Of a DNA stretch of 64,000 nucleotides, positions 62,347-64,000 are shown in pieces. The translations under genes and the position numbers were made by a program. The notes under the pieces are model-generated. The model saw only the letters and a list, made by a program, of their open reading frames with translations. It was not told the DNA's origin and searched no databases. The stretch spans positions 22,074 through 86,073 of the forward strand of contig CAZYWZ010000013.1 in the NCBI GenBank assembly GCA_964651705.1, given 5' to 3'. This DNA comes from JADLBR01 sp964651705. Lineage in GTDB: Bacteria; Verrucomicrobiota; Verrucomicrobiia; JADLBR01. Numbering within the stretch: position 1 is the stretch's first letter; each line of letters opens with the position of its first letter.

Positions 62347-63864
62347 TCAGAGGTATTCCGTCGCCACCACCTCGATCTGCAGCGCCCCGACCATCAGCAG
62401 AATCTCCGACCCCAGTTCCAGCGACGGCTCGATCTGGTCCATCGCGCTCTTGCGGATGGCGATGTGCGCCGCGGTGACGCCGCCGAGCGCGGCATCCACC
62501 GGCCACCACACCTCCGGGCCCACCATCACCTCCGCCCACATGTGGAACCCGAAGGCGCCGGTGTCCGCGGCGGCCGAAAGCCCGCTCCCGCGCCCCGGTT
62601 CCAGATACGCCAGGCCCGTCACCACCCGGGATGGCAAACCGATCGCCCGCGCCACCGCCGCCGCCAGCACCGCGTGCTCCGTGCAGTCCCCCTCGAGCGA
62701 CGCCGCCACCTCCGACGCCGAGGAGAACGCCTTGGTCAGGTTCCGCCGCCGCATCTTCTCGAAAATCACCCGCTCGATCCGCTTGGCCAACCACACCGGA
62801 TTGGTCTCGTCACCGCGGATCTCCTTCGCCAGCTCCACCACCTTCGGATCATCCGATTGCAGGTACGTGGTCGGTTTCAGATAGTCGTCCCATTTCGGGT
62901 CTTGGACGGGAATCGCCCTGAAGAGCGCCGCCTTGTCGATCAGGCCCGGCACCGTCACGCTCACCAGGGCGATCTTCGCGCTCGATGGGTTCACGTCCTG
63001 CCCCTCCCCCGAATACACCCGCACCGGGGCGTCGTTCTGCGACGTGATCTGGTACGTCGCCCGCCTCAATCTCCGGATATTCTTCAGCGGCCGCCGAGGG
63101 ACGATCATGCTCGCGGCAAACAGGTCCGGCGGGTCGTTGGGCTTCAGCGCCGTCGCCTTGTCGCAGGTCACCACCCGCATCGTCCCCATGGCGCCCAGCG
63201 GATTCTCCACCACCAGAGGATGGCCCGCATCGTCCAGCCAGGTCACGATGTTCATGTCGGGGAAAAGGCTGTGCCTCACGTCGCATCGGATCGCCTCCCG
63301 CGGCTTCCCCGCGACATCGACCACCTCCCGCCGGATCACCTCGTTCCTATAGTCCGCCGGCTTCTTTGGATCCCGGTCGTTGAACACCATCACCTCGACC
63401 ACGGTGCCCGGCTCGAACCCCTTCTCGCGGATCCGCTCATCGGCGGTGTACGGCCCCACCGCGCCCGTCGGATAGGGAAAGGTCACCTCCTTGCCATTGA
63501 CGGTGAGCCGGATGGTGTCCCCCTCCAGCCTGCCCGACAACTGCATCGCGGAGGCGCCCTGCCGCTGCTCGGATTCGAAGAGCATCACCTTCCCGGTCTT
63601 GGGCTCCTCCAGAAACCGCGATGTCGTCTCCAGCGTCACCGCGTCGCCATTCCGCACCATCGCGAACGACTGGGTCACCTCCGTCCGATACATCACCACC
63701 GGGCCCGAACCATCCCTGGTGTGCACCACGTGCCCGTGCCCCACCTTCTTGTTCGCCAGATAAAGCGCCTCCCAGCGCTCGTGCAGCACCTCGCCCGCCC
63801 GCGACGCCCCAGGCGCCCAAACCCCGGACACCAGGGCCAGACCGATCACCCAGACCCGCGGCAT
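62347..63864 (-). CDS. Exported transglutaminase-like protein
   Basis: 505 residues with a signal peptide (RVWVIGLALVSGVWAPGASRA). The C-terminal third contains a transglutaminase-like papain fold with an intact triad: Cys in LEGDCTEHAVLAAAVARAIG, His in FGFHMWAEVMVG and Asp in WWPVDAALGG. The N-terminal 300 residues are beta-rich (HERWEALYLANKKVGHGHVV, EVTFPYPTGAVGPYTADERI) and typical of multi-domain transglutaminase-like proteins of unknown substrate. Possible activity is peptide cleavage or amide transfer outside the cytoplasm. GGAGG lies six bases before the chosen ATG; an in-frame extension to 63987 looks non-coding. Confidence 0.88.
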   Translation of the reverse strand: MPRVWVIGLALVSGVWAPGASRAGEVLHERWEALYLANKKVGHGHVVHTRDGSGPVVMYRTEVTQSFAMVRNGDAVTLETTSRFLEEPKTGKVMLFESEQRQGASAMQLSGRLEGDTIRLTVNGKEVTFPYPTGAVGPYTADERIREKGFEPGTVVEVMVFNDRDPKKPADYRNEVIRREVVDVAGKPREAIRCDVRHSLFPDMNIVTWLDDAGHPLVVENPLGAMGTMRVVTCDKATALKPNDPPDLFAASMIVPRRPLKNIRRLRRATYQITSQNDAPVRVYSGEGQDVNPSSAKIALVSVTVPGLIDKAALFRAIPVQDPKWDDYLKPTTYLQSDDPKVVELAKEIRGDETNPVWLAKRIERVIFEKMRRRNLTKAFSSASEVAASLEGDCTEHAVLAAAVARAIGLPSRVVTGLAYLEPGRGSGLSAAADTGAFGFHMWAEVMVGPEVWWPVDAALGGVTAAHIAIRKSAMDQIEPSLELGSEILLMVGALQIEVVATEYL

Positions 63865-63905
63865 CCGCTGCCTCCGCCATCCCTCGCGCAATTCCACGGC
63901 TTCCC

Positions 63906-63933
63906 TGTCTAGCAGCCCAGCAGATTTTGCCAA
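63906..63933 (-). promoter_or_regulatory. Putative promoter of transglutaminase-like gene
   Basis: Minus-strand TTGGCA (63933-63928), a 16-bp spacer and TAGACA (63911-63906). The predicted leader is about 35 nt and includes GGAGG. The remaining bases to the window edge show nothing else. Confidence 0.4.
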
Positions 63934-64000
63934 GTCCGACAGGCTGCCCCAAATCCTCGCGTAAGGCACTACCCGGAGGCGCAACACTTGGGAATGTAGG

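Overview
The window is a high-GC, gene-dense bacterial chromosome segment. It encodes a Gram-negative envelope (LpxA, an LpxC-FabZ fusion, a lipid A acyltransferase fused to a heptosyltransferase-type domain, UppP). It also has a PEP-CTERM protein, a Tat-exported Gfo/Idh/MocA oxidoreductase, a sulfatase-modifying-factor-like protein, a DUF4388-FHA protein and a C10-peptidase/Calx-beta remnant. This combination is typical of the PVC superphylum, and Verrucomicrobiota or Kiritimatiellota is my best guess. That is inference from gene content only: there is no rRNA or tRNA gene in the window.

Layout. 0-9 kb: lipopolysaccharide glycosyltransferases, a zinc-ribbon coiled-coil protein, an oxidoreductase and two unknown membrane proteins. 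8.7-13.4 kb: arginine biosynthesis (argD-argF on the minus strand), and divergent from it an M16 peptidase and pabB. 13.5-22.4 kb: ApbE, a Tat-exported oxidoreductase, a SUMF1-like protein, SerA, a large secreted protein with twelve GDDxY repeats, and a Sel1 lipoprotein. 22.5-26.9 kb: uppP, then lpxC-fabZ/lpxA on the minus strand and tmk/holB on the plus strand.

27-50 kb is an accessory block rich in signalling genes. It has a small membrane histidine kinase, three large hybrid kinases (1031, 903 and 1842 residues), a DUF4388-FHA protein, a PAS/zinc-ribbon protein and a PEP-CTERM protein. It also has several very small membrane proteins, a trypsin-like protease, and a translationally coupled pair consisting of an alternative sigma factor and a ParB-like/methyltransferase-like protein. 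Most transcription-unit heads here carry the same -10-type motif, TGGG(C/A)TAATG. In at least four cases it lies only 7-9 nt before the start codon, which predicts leaderless mRNAs. Palindromes sharing a GCCA(A/T)(A/T)TGGC core follow several genes of this block.

50-56 kb: nsrR, a quinol-type nitric oxide reductase (norZ) and a cellulase-like glycoside hydrolase form a minus-strand unit. A perfect NsrR-type operator separates it from a divergent gene that fuses a Cys/Met-metabolism PLP enzyme to a small GNAT acetyltransferase. 56.4-62.3 kb: nuoBCDEFG, the peripheral arm of complex I, without nuoA or the membrane-arm genes. 62.3-63.9 kb: an exported transglutaminase-like protein on the opposite strand.

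I saw no CRISPR array, tRNA, rRNA or complete insertion sequence. Small palindromic repeat elements occur near 13.4, 27.0 and 49.8-50.0 kb.
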